From positions 161,201-225,200 of the forward strand of contig RDYL01000008.1 of the NCBI GenBank assembly GCA_004293165.1: a stretch of DNA of 64,000 bases, given 5' to 3'. Positions 1-6,986 of this stretch are shown here, piece after piece. The stretch comes from Flavobacteriia bacterium (GTDB lineage Bacteria > Bacteroidota > Bacteroidia > Flavobacteriales > Flavobacteriaceae). The notes below the pieces were generated by a model. The model saw only the letters and a list, made by a program, of their open reading frames with translations. It searched no databases and was not told the DNA's origin. The position numbers were made by a program, and so were the translations under genes. Position 1 is the stretch's first letter, and each line of letters starts with the position of its first letter.

Positions 1-129
1 TAATGTATCAAAAACTTCAGCCGTAGTACTGTCTTTAACATTAATAGTTTCTACTTCGTCAAATTCGTTTTCAACTTTAGCTTCTTCTGGTTTTGGAGCT
101 TTGTATCCTCTTTTGTTATATGTTGCCAT
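1..129 (-). CDS. TPR-type protein, N-terminal fragment (runs off the window)
   Basis: The first 43 codons of a minus-strand gene are present, beginning MATYNKRGYKAPKPEE and continuing with an acidic segment and DSTTAEVFDTL. This basic then acidic start resembles tetratricopeptide-repeat membrane proteins that I recall next to recF in Flavobacterium genomes. No TPR unit is inside the visible part, so the family is inferred from the N-terminus and the neighbour only. The gene is divergent from recF, and a TAnnTTTG box on the minus strand sits about 23 bp upstream of the ATG. Confidence 0.6.
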   Translation of the reverse strand, partial: MATYNKRGYKAPKPEEAKVENEFDEVETINVKDSTTAEVFDTL

Positions 130-151
130 TTATTTTAAATTTAATGAAGTG

Positions 152-159
152 CAAAAATA
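152..159 (-). promoter_or_regulatory. -7 box for the TPR-type gene
   Basis: Minus-strand TATTTTTG fits the Bacteroidota consensus TAnnTTTG. It lies 22 bp upstream of the ATG at 129. No clear -33 TTTG was seen. Confidence 0.5.
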
Positions 160-214
160 TAATTTTTATTAAAATTAAAAACCATTTTAGTATATATTTT
201 TAATAAATTCGATT

Positions 215-222
215 TACTTTTG
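215..222 (+). promoter_or_regulatory. -7 box for recF
   Basis: TACTTTTG matches TAnnTTTG. It overlaps the TTG at 220 that would give the longest reading frame, so that upstream start cannot be on the transcript. This favours the GTG at 265. Confidence 0.6.
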
Positions 223-264
223 CATAAAGTCCTATTTTTAGTCGCAAATCAAAGTATTTTTATT

Positions 265-1344
265 GTGTTTTTAAAACAATTATCGCTTCTTAATTACAAA
301 AATTTAGCCCAAATCGAATTTGATTTTGACGCTAAGATAAATTGTTTTGTGGGAAAAAATGGTGTTGGAAAAACCAATATTTTAGATGCAATTTACCATT
401 TAGCTTATGGCAAAAGTTATTTTAATCCGTTAGCTGTTCAAAACATTAGACATGGCGAAGAATTTTTTGTAATTGATGCTTTACTTAAAAAAAACAGTAA
501 AGAAGAAAAAATAGTTTGTAGTTTAAAAAAGGGGCAAAAAAAAACCATTAAGCGAAACGGCAAAGTTTATGAAAAGCTTTCCGAACATCTAGGATTAATT
601 CCATTGGTTATTATTTCGCCTTCTGATGCAGATTTAATTATTGAAGGAAGCGAAACACGTAGAAAATTTATCGATAGTGTAATTGCTACTCTAGATAACC
701 AATACCTTCAATTGTTAATTCAATATCAAAAAACACTTGCGCAACGAAATGCTTTATTGAAATATTTTGCTTTAAATCAAACATTTGATGCAGATAATTT
801 AGCCATTTATAACGAACAACTGAGCGAAACAGGACAATTAATTTTCAAAAAAAGGAATCAATTTCTTAATGATTTTATTCCGATTTTTCAAAAACATCAC
901 ATCAATATTTCAGGTGGAAATGAGAAAGTCGCTTTAAAATACGAAAGTCAATTATTTGAAAAAGAGTTACTTTCGCTTCTAGAAGAATCGCTACAAAAAG
1001 ACCGTATTATTCAATATACTAGCGCAGGAATTCATAAAGACGATTTAATTTTTGAAATTGATGGTTTCCCAATTAAGAAATTCGGTTCGCAAGGCCAACA
1101 GAAATCATTTTTGATTGCTTTGAAATTGGCGCAATTCGAATTCATGAAAAAACAAAGTGGCGAATTACCGATTCTTCTTTTCGATGATATTTTCGATAAA
1201 TTAGACGAAACACGTGTGCAAAAAATTATCACCATGGTGAATGATGCCGTTTTTGGACAAATTTTTATCTCTGATACTCATGCAGAACGAACAGAAATGA
1301 TTATCAAAGAAACCCATCAATCGTATAAAATATTTCCGATTTAA
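265..1344 (+). CDS. recF: DNA replication and repair protein RecF
   Basis: RecF is an SMC-like ABC ATPase that loads RecA at single-strand gaps with RecO and RecR. From the chosen start the protein has 359 residues, the normal size. Walker A GKNGVGKT is at residues 30-37, the signature region GSQGQQKSF comes near residue 275, and Walker [12 protein letters not shown] near 305. The frame can be opened to a TTG at 220, but that codon lies in the -7 promoter box. A GTG at 265 gives [14 protein letters not shown], which is how this family begins. The gene stands alone, divergent from the TPR-type gene. Family assignment is secure; the start is inferred. Confidence 0.95.
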   Translation: MFLKQLSLLNYKNLAQIEFDFDAKINCFVGKNGVGKTNILDAIYHLAYGKSYFNPLAVQNIRHGEEFFVIDALLKKNSKEEKIVCSLKKGQKKTIKRNGKVYEKLSEHLGLIPLVIISPSDADLIIEGSETRRKFIDSVIATLDNQYLQLLIQYQKTLAQRNALLKYFALNQTFDADNLAIYNEQLSETGQLIFKKRNQFLNDFIPIFQKHHINISGGNEKVALKYESQLFEKELLSLLEESLQKDRIIQYTSAGIHKDDLIFEIDGFPIKKFGSQGQQKSFLIALKLAQFEFMKKQSGELPILLFDDIFDKLDETRVQKIITMVNDAVFGQIFISDTHAERTEMIIKETHQSYKIFPI

Positions 1345-1346
1345 TT

Positions 1347-1440
1347 TCGGAACGCAGATGAAACGGATTCTACGAAGCGCTGATTTTAAGGGATTTTTCT
1401 TTGCGTGCTTTGCGAAAAAACTTTGCGAACTTTGCGTTTA
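1347..1440. repeat. composite intergenic repeat with CTTTGCG units
   Basis: The recF-murB gap starts with an ACGCAGATGAAACGGATT-like segment followed by four CTTTGCG heptamers separated by 2-6 bases (about 1399-1437). A second copy of the heptamer part lies at 2554-2595. Such repeats between genes are common in Flavobacterium, as I recall. The second copy in this window shows that it is dispersed. Confidence 0.7.
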
Positions 1441-1446
1441 AATTTG
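1439..1446 (+). promoter_or_regulatory. -7 box for murB
   Basis: TAAATTTG lies 66 bp upstream of the murB ATG, directly after the CTTTGCG repeat. The TTTG cores of the repeat are possible -33 elements, but none has ideal spacing (13 or 26 bp). Confidence 0.4.
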
Positions 1447-1511
1447 CACAAAGCAATTCTTGAATTTGAAAATTACCACATAAACATTACATTTGAAAAA
1501 ATTATTCCACT

Positions 1512-2519
1512 ATGAATATTCAAACTAATTTCTCTTTAAAAAATTATAACACTTTCGGAATTGAAGCAAAAGCCAAACAATTTATTTCGGTAAATTCGCT
1601 TGCAGAATTAAAAGAAGTGTTAAGAGAAAACGACGAAGTTTTTATTTTAGGCGGCGGAAGCAATATGCTTTTAACGCAGGACATTCAAAAATTAGTCGTT
1701 CACGTAAATTTAAAGGGAAGAGAAATTGTTGAAGAAAACGATGATTTTGCCATTGTAAAAGCTCAAGCTGGTGAGAACTGGCACGAATTTGTACTTTGGT
1801 GTATTGACCAAAATTTTGGAGGAATTGAGAATTTATCATTAATTCCAGGGAATGTAGGCACAACTCCAATTCAAAACATTGGTGCTTATGGAGTGGAAAT
1901 TAAAGATACAATGTTTTCTTGCGAGGCTTTGAATTTGAAAACATTAGAAATCGAAACGTTTACAAACTCACAATGTAAGTTTGAATACCGTGAAAGTGTT
2001 TTCAAAAACGAATTGAAAAATCAATACATAATTACTTCGGTTTGTTTCAAATTGACTAAGAAAAATCATAAAGTTTCTACCACTTATGGTGCTATTGAAA
2101 CCGAATTACAGCATCAAAACATACAAAACCCAACCTTAAAAGATGTTAGCAACGCTGTAATTGCCATTCGTCAAAGTAAACTACCTGACCCAAAAGAATT
2201 AGGCAATAGCGGAAGTTTCTTTAAAAATCCGATTATTCAAAAAGAAGCCTATGAACAAGCAAAAGCACTTCATCCTGAAATACCACATTATGTAGTTTCG
2301 GAAACCGAAGTAAAAGTTCCTGCAGGTTGGTTAATTGAGCAAGCAGGCTTTAAAGGAAAACGTTTTGGTGATGCGGGTGTGCACAAAAATCAAGCCTTGG
2401 TTTTAGTCAATTACGGAATCGCAACTGGAGCCGAAATTGTAGCCCTTTCGAGAAACATTCAACAAACCATTTTAGAAAAATTTGGAATTGCTATAGAAGC
2501 GGAAGTGAACATTATTTAG
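1512..2519 (+). CDS. murB: UDP-N-acetylmuramate dehydrogenase (UDP-N-acetylenolpyruvoylglucosamine reductase)
   Basis: MurB is the cytoplasmic FAD enzyme that reduces UDP-GlcNAc-enolpyruvate with NADPH to UDP-MurNAc for peptidoglycan. At 335 residues it fits the type I (E. coli-like) form. The FAD-binding loop GGGSNMLL begins at residue 47. The conserved LSLIPGNVGTTPIQNIGAYG segment follows, then GNSGSFFKNPI with the catalytic serine, and near the end AGWLIEQAGFKGKRFGDAGV. The start is the ATG at 1512, just after a short AT-rich leader. It is a single gene between two copies of the CTTTGCG repeat. Confidence 0.96.
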   Translation: MNIQTNFSLKNYNTFGIEAKAKQFISVNSLAELKEVLRENDEVFILGGGSNMLLTQDIQKLVVHVNLKGREIVEENDDFAIVKAQAGENWHEFVLWCIDQNFGGIENLSLIPGNVGTTPIQNIGAYGVEIKDTMFSCEALNLKTLEIETFTNSQCKFEYRESVFKNELKNQYIITSVCFKLTKKNHKVSTTYGAIETELQHQNIQNPTLKDVSNAVIAIRQSKLPDPKELGNSGSFFKNPIIQKEAYEQAKALHPEIPHYVVSETEVKVPAGWLIEQAGFKGKRFGDAGVHKNQALVLVNYGIATGAEIVALSRNIQQTILEKFGIAIEAEVNII

Positions 2520-2596
2520 TTGGGAGTTGGGAGAAGGAAGTTGGGAGTTTAAAATCTTTGCGTGCTTTGCGAAAAAACTTTGCGAAATTTGAGTTT
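2520..2596. repeat. intergenic GTTGGGAGTT and CTTTGCG repeats
   Basis: Two repeat types stand side by side after murB. GTTGGGAGTT-type units (2520-2549) recur inside lipB at 47189-47218. CTTTGCG units (2554-2595) recur before murB. The shared words are direct observations; their origin and function are unknown. Confidence 0.7.
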
Positions 2597-2607
2597 AAAT
2601 TCTGAAC

Positions 2608-2635
2608 TTGATTTGAATTTTCTTTTGTAAATTTG
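2608..2635 (+). promoter_or_regulatory. promoter for the 2655-4534 operon
   Basis: TTG at 2608-2610 and TAAATTTG at 2628-2635 are 17 bp apart, matching the Bacteroidota -33/-7 architecture. The ATG at 2655 follows 19 bp after the box. Confidence 0.6.
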
Positions 2636-2654
2636 CAGTTAAAAATAGAAAAAG

Positions 2655-2858
2655 ATGAAACTTGTAATAGTAACCATTGGACTTTTAGGACTTGCATTTG
2701 CAGGTATCGCGATAAAAATTTGGGCGAAAAAGGACGGAAAATTCGCTGGAACTTGCGCTAGCCAAAGTCCGTTTTTGAATAAAGATGGAGAAAACTGCAG
2801 CTATTGCGGAAAAACTCCAGAACAAATGAAAGACTGCAACGAAGAATCGCACGCATAA
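2655..2858 (+). CDS. small membrane or secreted protein with conserved cysteines
   Basis: A 67-residue protein with an N-terminal hydrophobic helix (residues 2-23) and then a short polar tail. The tail has cysteines in TCASQSPFLN, NCSYCGK and MKDCNEE. The CSYC pair with the two outer cysteines could bind a metal or form disulfides, but no function is known to me. Small proteins of this form are conserved in Flavobacteria. It is the first gene of a tight run: 12 bp before the glycosyltransferase, which in turn overlaps the sigma factor gene. A good -33/-7 promoter lies just upstream. Confidence 0.75.
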   Translation: MKLVIVTIGLLGLAFAGIAIKIWAKKDGKFAGTCASQSPFLNKDGENCSYCGKTPEQMKDCNEESHA

Positions 2859-2870
2859 TTTTAACCATTT

Positions 2871-3980
2871 ATGATACTAACAATACTCTTAATCGCTTTT
2901 GCGGTTATCGTGTTTATTCAATTTATTTATTACCTTTTTATATTCGGAAAATTCTCATTTGGTAAAAAAACAGAAGGAACTCCGAAACGTTTGCCAATTT
3001 CCGTTATTGTTTGTGCAAAAAACGAAGAAGAAAATATCAAAAAATATTTTCAAACTTTAGTCACTCAAAATTATCCTGACTACGAAATTGTCTTAATTGA
3101 CGATGCATCGAGCGATGAAACTTTAGAGCTTTTTGAAACGTATGAAAAGCAATATGCAAATGTAAAACTAGTTAAAGTTCAAAATGTCGAAGCTTTTTGG
3201 GGTAATAAAAAATTTGCTTTAACCTTAGGAATTAAAGCCGCAAAAAACGAGTATTTAGTATTTACTGATGCGGACTGTTATCCCGCTTCAAAAGATTGGC
3301 TGTTGCAGATTTCAAGTCAGTTTACCAAAGAAAAAACCATTGTTTTAGGTTATGGTGCATATGAAAAAGTAAAGAATTCCTTCTTAAACAAAATCATACG
3401 TTTTGAAACCATGTTAACCGCTACACAATATTTTTCTTGGGCAAAAATTGGCAAGCCTTACATGGGTGTTGGACGAAATTTAGCCTACAAAAAAGAAGAG
3501 TTTTTCAATGCGCGCGGTTTTATGGATCATATGAAAATTCGTTCTGGTGATGATGATTTGTTTATTAATCAAGCAGCTACAAAAAAGAATACAGCTATTT
3601 TATATATGCCAGAAAGTTTTACTTTTTCGGAACCAAAAACTACTTTTTCATCTTGGATATACCAAAAAAGAAGACACGCTACCACGTCTAATTTCTATAA
3701 AGGATTTGATAAATTTCAGTTGGGATTATTTTTCTTTAGTCAGTTTTGGTTTTTAGTTTTAGCAATTGTTTTATTAGCGTTTCAATTCCAATGGATGATT
3801 GTGACTGGAATTATCGTTTTTAGATATTTATTCACTTGGATTTCTCTTGGTTATGCCGCTGGAAAACTAAAAGAAAAAGATGTGATGTATTGGTATCCAA
3901 TTATCGAAATTGTACTTATCTTTACACAACTGAGCGTATTTTTTAGAAACCTCATCTCAAAACCCGTACATTGGAAGTAA
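2871..3980 (+). CDS. membrane glycosyltransferase, family 2
   Basis: A 369-residue inner-membrane GT-A glycosyltransferase. It has one N-terminal membrane helix (about 3-26), then the GT2 core and about three C-terminal helices (roughly 285-365). Core motifs are ISVIVCAKNEEENI, LIDDASSDET, the DxD-like FTDADCYPA, an acidic SGDDDLF, and YQKRRH in the place of the QxxRW motif of processive enzymes. It probably transfers a sugar to a lipid carrier or a growing polysaccharide; donor and acceptor cannot be read from the sequence. Its last 10 bases overlap the start of the sigma factor gene, suggesting co-expression. Confidence 0.9.
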   Translation: MILTILLIAFAVIVFIQFIYYLFIFGKFSFGKKTEGTPKRLPISVIVCAKNEEENIKKYFQTLVTQNYPDYEIVLIDDASSDETLELFETYEKQYANVKLVKVQNVEAFWGNKKFALTLGIKAAKNEYLVFTDADCYPASKDWLLQISSQFTKEKTIVLGYGAYEKVKNSFLNKIIRFETMLTATQYFSWAKIGKPYMGVGRNLAYKKEEFFNARGFMDHMKIRSGDDDLFINQAATKKNTAILYMPESFTFSEPKTTFSSWIYQKRRHATTSNFYKGFDKFQLGLFFFSQFWFLVLAIVLLAFQFQWMIVTGIIVFRYLFTWISLGYAAGKLKEKDVMYWYPIIEIVLIFTQLSVFFRNLISKPVHWK

Positions 3981-4534
3981 ATTCGGTAATCATTCAAGAA
4001 AACATTGAAAAAGCAAAAAAGGGAGACCAAGTTGCTTTCACATTTTTATTGGATTTTTTCTGGAATGAAGTCTACGGATTTATGCTAAAACGCACCGAAA
4101 ACGAAACCGACACCGAAGACATCGTGATTGAAACTTTCGCAAAAGCATTTGATAAAATCTCGACTTACAATCCCGAGTATGGTTTTAACACTTGGTTGAT
4201 TGCGATTGCAAAAAACGTTCATATTGACATGCTACGCAAAAAGAAATCGTCTTTATTTATTGAAATGAATGACGAAGAAGACCATCAAGCTTATAGCGTA
4301 GCAGATGATTCTAATTCTGCTGAAGATGAATTGATTATCGAGCAAAATTTAGCACAATTACTTCAATACATCAAACAATTGAAACCTGCTTATCAGGAAG
4401 TTATTCAAATGCGTTATTTTCAAGAAATGACCTACCAAGAAATGGCAGAACAAATTGATGAACCGCTGAATAACATCAAAATCAAACTGCTAAGAGCTAA
4501 GAAATTATTGGCTGAGATTATTTCGGGGAAGTAG
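3971..4534 (+). CDS. RNA polymerase sigma-70 family factor (ECF type)
   Basis: A 187-residue sigma factor with region 2 at about 17-88 (QVAFTFLLDFFWNEVYGFML, then FNTWLIAIAKNVHIDMLRKKK). After an acidic linker comes region 4 at about 128-185 with a helix-turn-helix (MTYQEMAEQIDEPLNNIKIK). The likely start is a TTG overlapping the end of the glycosyltransferase gene; no ATG is available before conserved region 2 sequence. This overlap suggests translational coupling. No anti-sigma gene sits next to it. The regulon is unknown. Confidence 0.88.
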   Translation: MEVNSVIIQENIEKAKKGDQVAFTFLLDFFWNEVYGFMLKRTENETDTEDIVIETFAKAFDKISTYNPEYGFNTWLIAIAKNVHIDMLRKKKSSLFIEMNDEEDHQAYSVADDSNSAEDELIIEQNLAQLLQYIKQLKPAYQEVIQMRYFQEMTYQEMAEQIDEPLNNIKIKLLRAKKLLAEIISGK

Positions 4535-4905
4535 ATATTTTCATTAACTTTATCTGAATTTTAACTATTCTTTAAAGCATATTAGATACAACTTCACTAA
4601 ATATTAAAAGTTGTATAAAACAAAACAGTAACCTTAGAAAAGGAGATTTATCAATTATTCTTATGAAATCTATTGAGTATGTATATTTCTCAAAAATATT
4701 TTCTGGAAATCAATTTGATCATTTTTATAATTGTAATTATCCGATAGGTTTGTTTGACCATATTGAACGAAATCGAATTACTTTTGTTGAAAAATTGAAA
4801 AAAGAGAAAATCGAATTAAAATAATCTTCTTTCACATTTCCTAAAACTTTCCTAAAGTTTTCTCATTTTCTAAATTCTTACTTCAAAATTCTAAAATTCA
4901 TATCG
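4535..4905. other. 371-bp AT-rich gap with one doubtful small reading frame
   Basis: Between the sigma factor gene and the lipA promoter I see no RNA gene or good terminator. The only coding signal is the open frame at 4576-4824, listed separately from its first ATG. The region upstream of lipA (4825-4905) is AT-rich with several TTCT/AAAATTCTAAA words and no recognisable element. Confidence 0.5.
4663..4824 (+). CDS. possible small protein or gene remnant, function unknown
   Basis: A 53-codon frame from ATG to TAA, reading MKSIEYVYFSKIFSGNQFDH and ending in a lysine/glutamate-rich tail. The frame is open further upstream to 4576 without another ATG. An AGGAG stretch lies near 4641, too far (17 bp) to act as a ribosome site. 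I do not recognise the sequence. The aromatic-rich composition and the open upstream frame could mean a decayed gene rather than a real small protein. It fills an otherwise empty gap. Confidence 0.25.
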   Translation: MKSIEYVYFSKIFSGNQFDHFYNCNYPIGLFDHIERNRITFVEKLKKEKIELK

Positions 4906-4913
4906 TATCTTTG
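4906..4913 (+). promoter_or_regulatory. -7 box for lipA
   Basis: TATCTTTG matches TAnnTTTG and overlaps the upstream TTG at 4911, so translation must start later, at the ATG at 4932 (expected leader about 14 nt). Confidence 0.6.
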
Positions 4914-4931
4914 TCCATCAAAATTTTGATT

Positions 4932-5807
4932 ATGGACACGGCTATTGACAATGTTTTTCCACCAAGAGAACCCAAACCAAAATGGTTACGCGTAAAATTA
5001 CCAACCGGTAAAAACTACACCGAACTTAGAGGTTTAGTAGACAAATACAAACTGAATACGATTTGTACTTCGGGGAGTTGTCCTAATATGGGCGAATGTT
5101 GGGGCGAAGGAACAGCAACTTTCATGATTTTAGGAAATATCTGTACGCGTTCGTGCGGTTTTTGTGGTGTAAAAACCGGCCGTCCAGAAACGGTGGATTG
5201 GGACGAACCTGAAAAAGTAGCGCGTTCTATCAAAATCATGAATATCAAACATGCTGTAATTACTAGCGTTGACCGTGATGATTTAAAAGATATGGGTTCG
5301 ATTATTTGGGCAGAAACCGTGAAAGCCATTCGCCGAATGAATCCTAATACGACTTTAGAAACCTTAATTCCAGATTTCCAAGGCAACACGAGAAATTTAG
5401 ACCGAATTATTGAAGTAGCTCCAGAAGTAGTTTCTCACAACATGGAAACTGTAAAACGTTTGACTCGCGAAGTTCGTATTCAAGCGAAATATGAGAAAAG
5501 TTTGGAAGTACTTCGCTATTTGAAAGAACAAGGCATCAAAAGAACAAAATCGGGAATCATGTTAGGTTTGGGTGAAACGGAAGAAGAAGTGATTCAAGTT
5601 TTAGACGATTTAGCTGATGCAAAAGTAGATATTGTAACGATTGGACAATACTTACAACCAAGTAAAAAACATTTACCTGTTAAAGAATACATCACACCCG
5701 AACAATTTGCAAAATACCAGCAAATTGGAAAAGAATTAGGTTTTAGACATGTGGAAAGTGGCGCTTTAGTTCGTTCGTCTTATCATGCGGAGAAACATAT
5801 TCATTAA
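4932..5807 (+). CDS. lipA: lipoyl synthase
   Basis: LipA is a radical SAM enzyme that inserts two sulfurs into protein-bound octanoyl groups to make lipoate on 2-oxoacid dehydrogenases and glycine cleavage H protein. The 291-residue protein has the auxiliary cluster cysteines C45, C50 and C56 ([12 protein letters not shown]), the radical SAM cysteines C71, C75 and C78 (CTRSCGFC), and the C-terminal RSSY (281-284) whose serine ligates the auxiliary cluster. The start is the ATG after the -7 box; an earlier TTG lies within the promoter. Its partner lipB is 42 kb away at 46635, so the two are not an operon here. Confidence 0.97.
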   Translation: MDTAIDNVFPPREPKPKWLRVKLPTGKNYTELRGLVDKYKLNTICTSGSCPNMGECWGEGTATFMILGNICTRSCGFCGVKTGRPETVDWDEPEKVARSIKIMNIKHAVITSVDRDDLKDMGSIIWAETVKAIRRMNPNTTLETLIPDFQGNTRNLDRIIEVAPEVVSHNMETVKRLTREVRIQAKYEKSLEVLRYLKEQGIKRTKSGIMLGLGETEEEVIQVLDDLADAKVDIVTIGQYLQPSKKHLPVKEYITPEQFAKYQQIGKELGFRHVESGALVRSSYHAEKHIH

Positions 5808-5880
5808 GCTGGAAGCTGGATGATGGGTGATGGAAGTTTTTAAATCCCGAATTCTAATAATTACGTTTTATAAAACTAAC

Positions 5881-5931
5881 TTTTCAACTTGAAACTTGAA
5901 ACTTGAAACAAAAACATTGAAACCTGAAACA
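5881..5931. repeat. CTTGAAA heptamer repeat running into the GAPDH gene
   Basis: AACTTGAAA/CTTGAAA units are repeated in tandem and then in decayed form (CATTGAAA, CCTGAAA) to about 5930. The last units form the first codons of the GAPDH reading frame. The same units occur before lysS at 47552-47582. Confidence 0.75.
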
Positions 5932-6927
5932 AAAATAAAAATTGCTATTAATGGTTTTGGAAGAATTGGACGTAATTTGTTCCGATTGCTTTTAAATCAT
6001 CCTACAATTGAAGTAGTTGCCATCAACGACATTGCAGATAACAAAACAATGGCGCATTTGGTAAAATACGATAGCATTCACGGTGTCTTGAATCAGAAAG
6101 TTTCGTTTTCTGAGGATTCGATTAGTATTGATGATAAATCCTATTTGTTTTTTCACGAAAGAGAAATCAAAAATTTAGATTGGAAATCAATAAATGTTGA
6201 TATTGTTATTGAATCGACTGGAAAATTCAAATCGTTTGAAGAGATTAACCAACACATTTTAGCTGGAGCGAAAAAAGTAATTCTTTCCGCACCATCTGAA
6301 GTGGATGAAATAAAAACAGTAGTTTTAGGCGTAAACGAACACATTTTAGACGGAAGCGAAACGATAATTTCCAATGCAAGTTGCACGACTAACAATGCAG
6401 CACCGATGATTAAAATCATTCAGGAATTGTGTGAAGTGGAACAAGCTTACATTACCACGGTTCACTCCTACACTACTGATCAAAGTTTACACGATCAACC
6501 CCATAAAGATTTACGCAGAGCGCGTGGTGCAGCACAATCTATTGTTCCTACAACAACTGGAGCCGCAAAAGCATTAACAAAAATATTTCCTGAATTAGAA
6601 GGAAAAATAGGTGGTTGCGGTATTCGGGTTCCTGTTCCTGATGGTTCGTTGACGGATATTACTTTCAATGTCAAACGTCAAGTTTCTATTGAAGAAATTA
6701 ATCAAGCGTTTAAAAAAGCGGCTGAAACTAATTTTAAAGGAATTCTTGATTATACAGAAGACCCAATTGTTTCAGTAGATATTATCGGCAATCAAAACTC
6801 TTGTTTATTTGATGCACAATTAACATCTGTTATCGATAAAATGGTTAAAATTGTAGGTTGGTATGACAATGAAATTGGCTATTCTTCGCGATTAATTGAC
6901 TTAATTACATTCATTTCTAAAAAATAA
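5896..6927 (+). CDS. gap: type I glyceraldehyde-3-phosphate dehydrogenase
   Basis: This enzyme interconverts glyceraldehyde 3-phosphate and 1,3-bisphosphoglycerate with NAD(P) in the cytoplasm. The Rossmann start INGFGRIGRNLF is at residues 18-29, the aspartate of VVAIND suggests NAD, catalytic Cys163 sits in NASCTTNN, and His190 in TVHSYTTD. The frame is closed by a stop at 5890, and no ATG precedes the conserved core. Initiation must use TTG at 5896 or 5917, or another rare codon. Both TTGs lie in CTTGAAA repeat copies, so the first 12-14 residues are repeat-derived. The IGGCGIRVPVPDGSLTD segment differs from the usual glycolytic form, so this may be a second paralogue. Confidence 0.93.
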   Translation: MKLETKTLKPETKIKIAINGFGRIGRNLFRLLLNHPTIEVVAINDIADNKTMAHLVKYDSIHGVLNQKVSFSEDSISIDDKSYLFFHEREIKNLDWKSINVDIVIESTGKFKSFEEINQHILAGAKKVILSAPSEVDEIKTVVLGVNEHILDGSETIISNASCTTNNAAPMIKIIQELCEVEQAYITTVHSYTTDQSLHDQPHKDLRRARGAAQSIVPTTTGAAKALTKIFPELEGKIGGCGIRVPVPDGSLTDITFNVKRQVSIEEINQAFKKAAETNFKGILDYTEDPIVSVDIIGNQNSCLFDAQLTSVIDKMVKIVGWYDNEIGYSSRLIDLITFISKK

Positions 6928-6986
6928 AGTTTTTTATTATCGTTAAAAAACTTAAATTGCAGAGTTAATTTTAACCCAAACTTGAC

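Noticed and set aside
1347..2596. Repeat arrays considered as a CRISPR
   Set aside because: Units are 7-13 bp with spacers of 0-6 bp and no cas genes are near.
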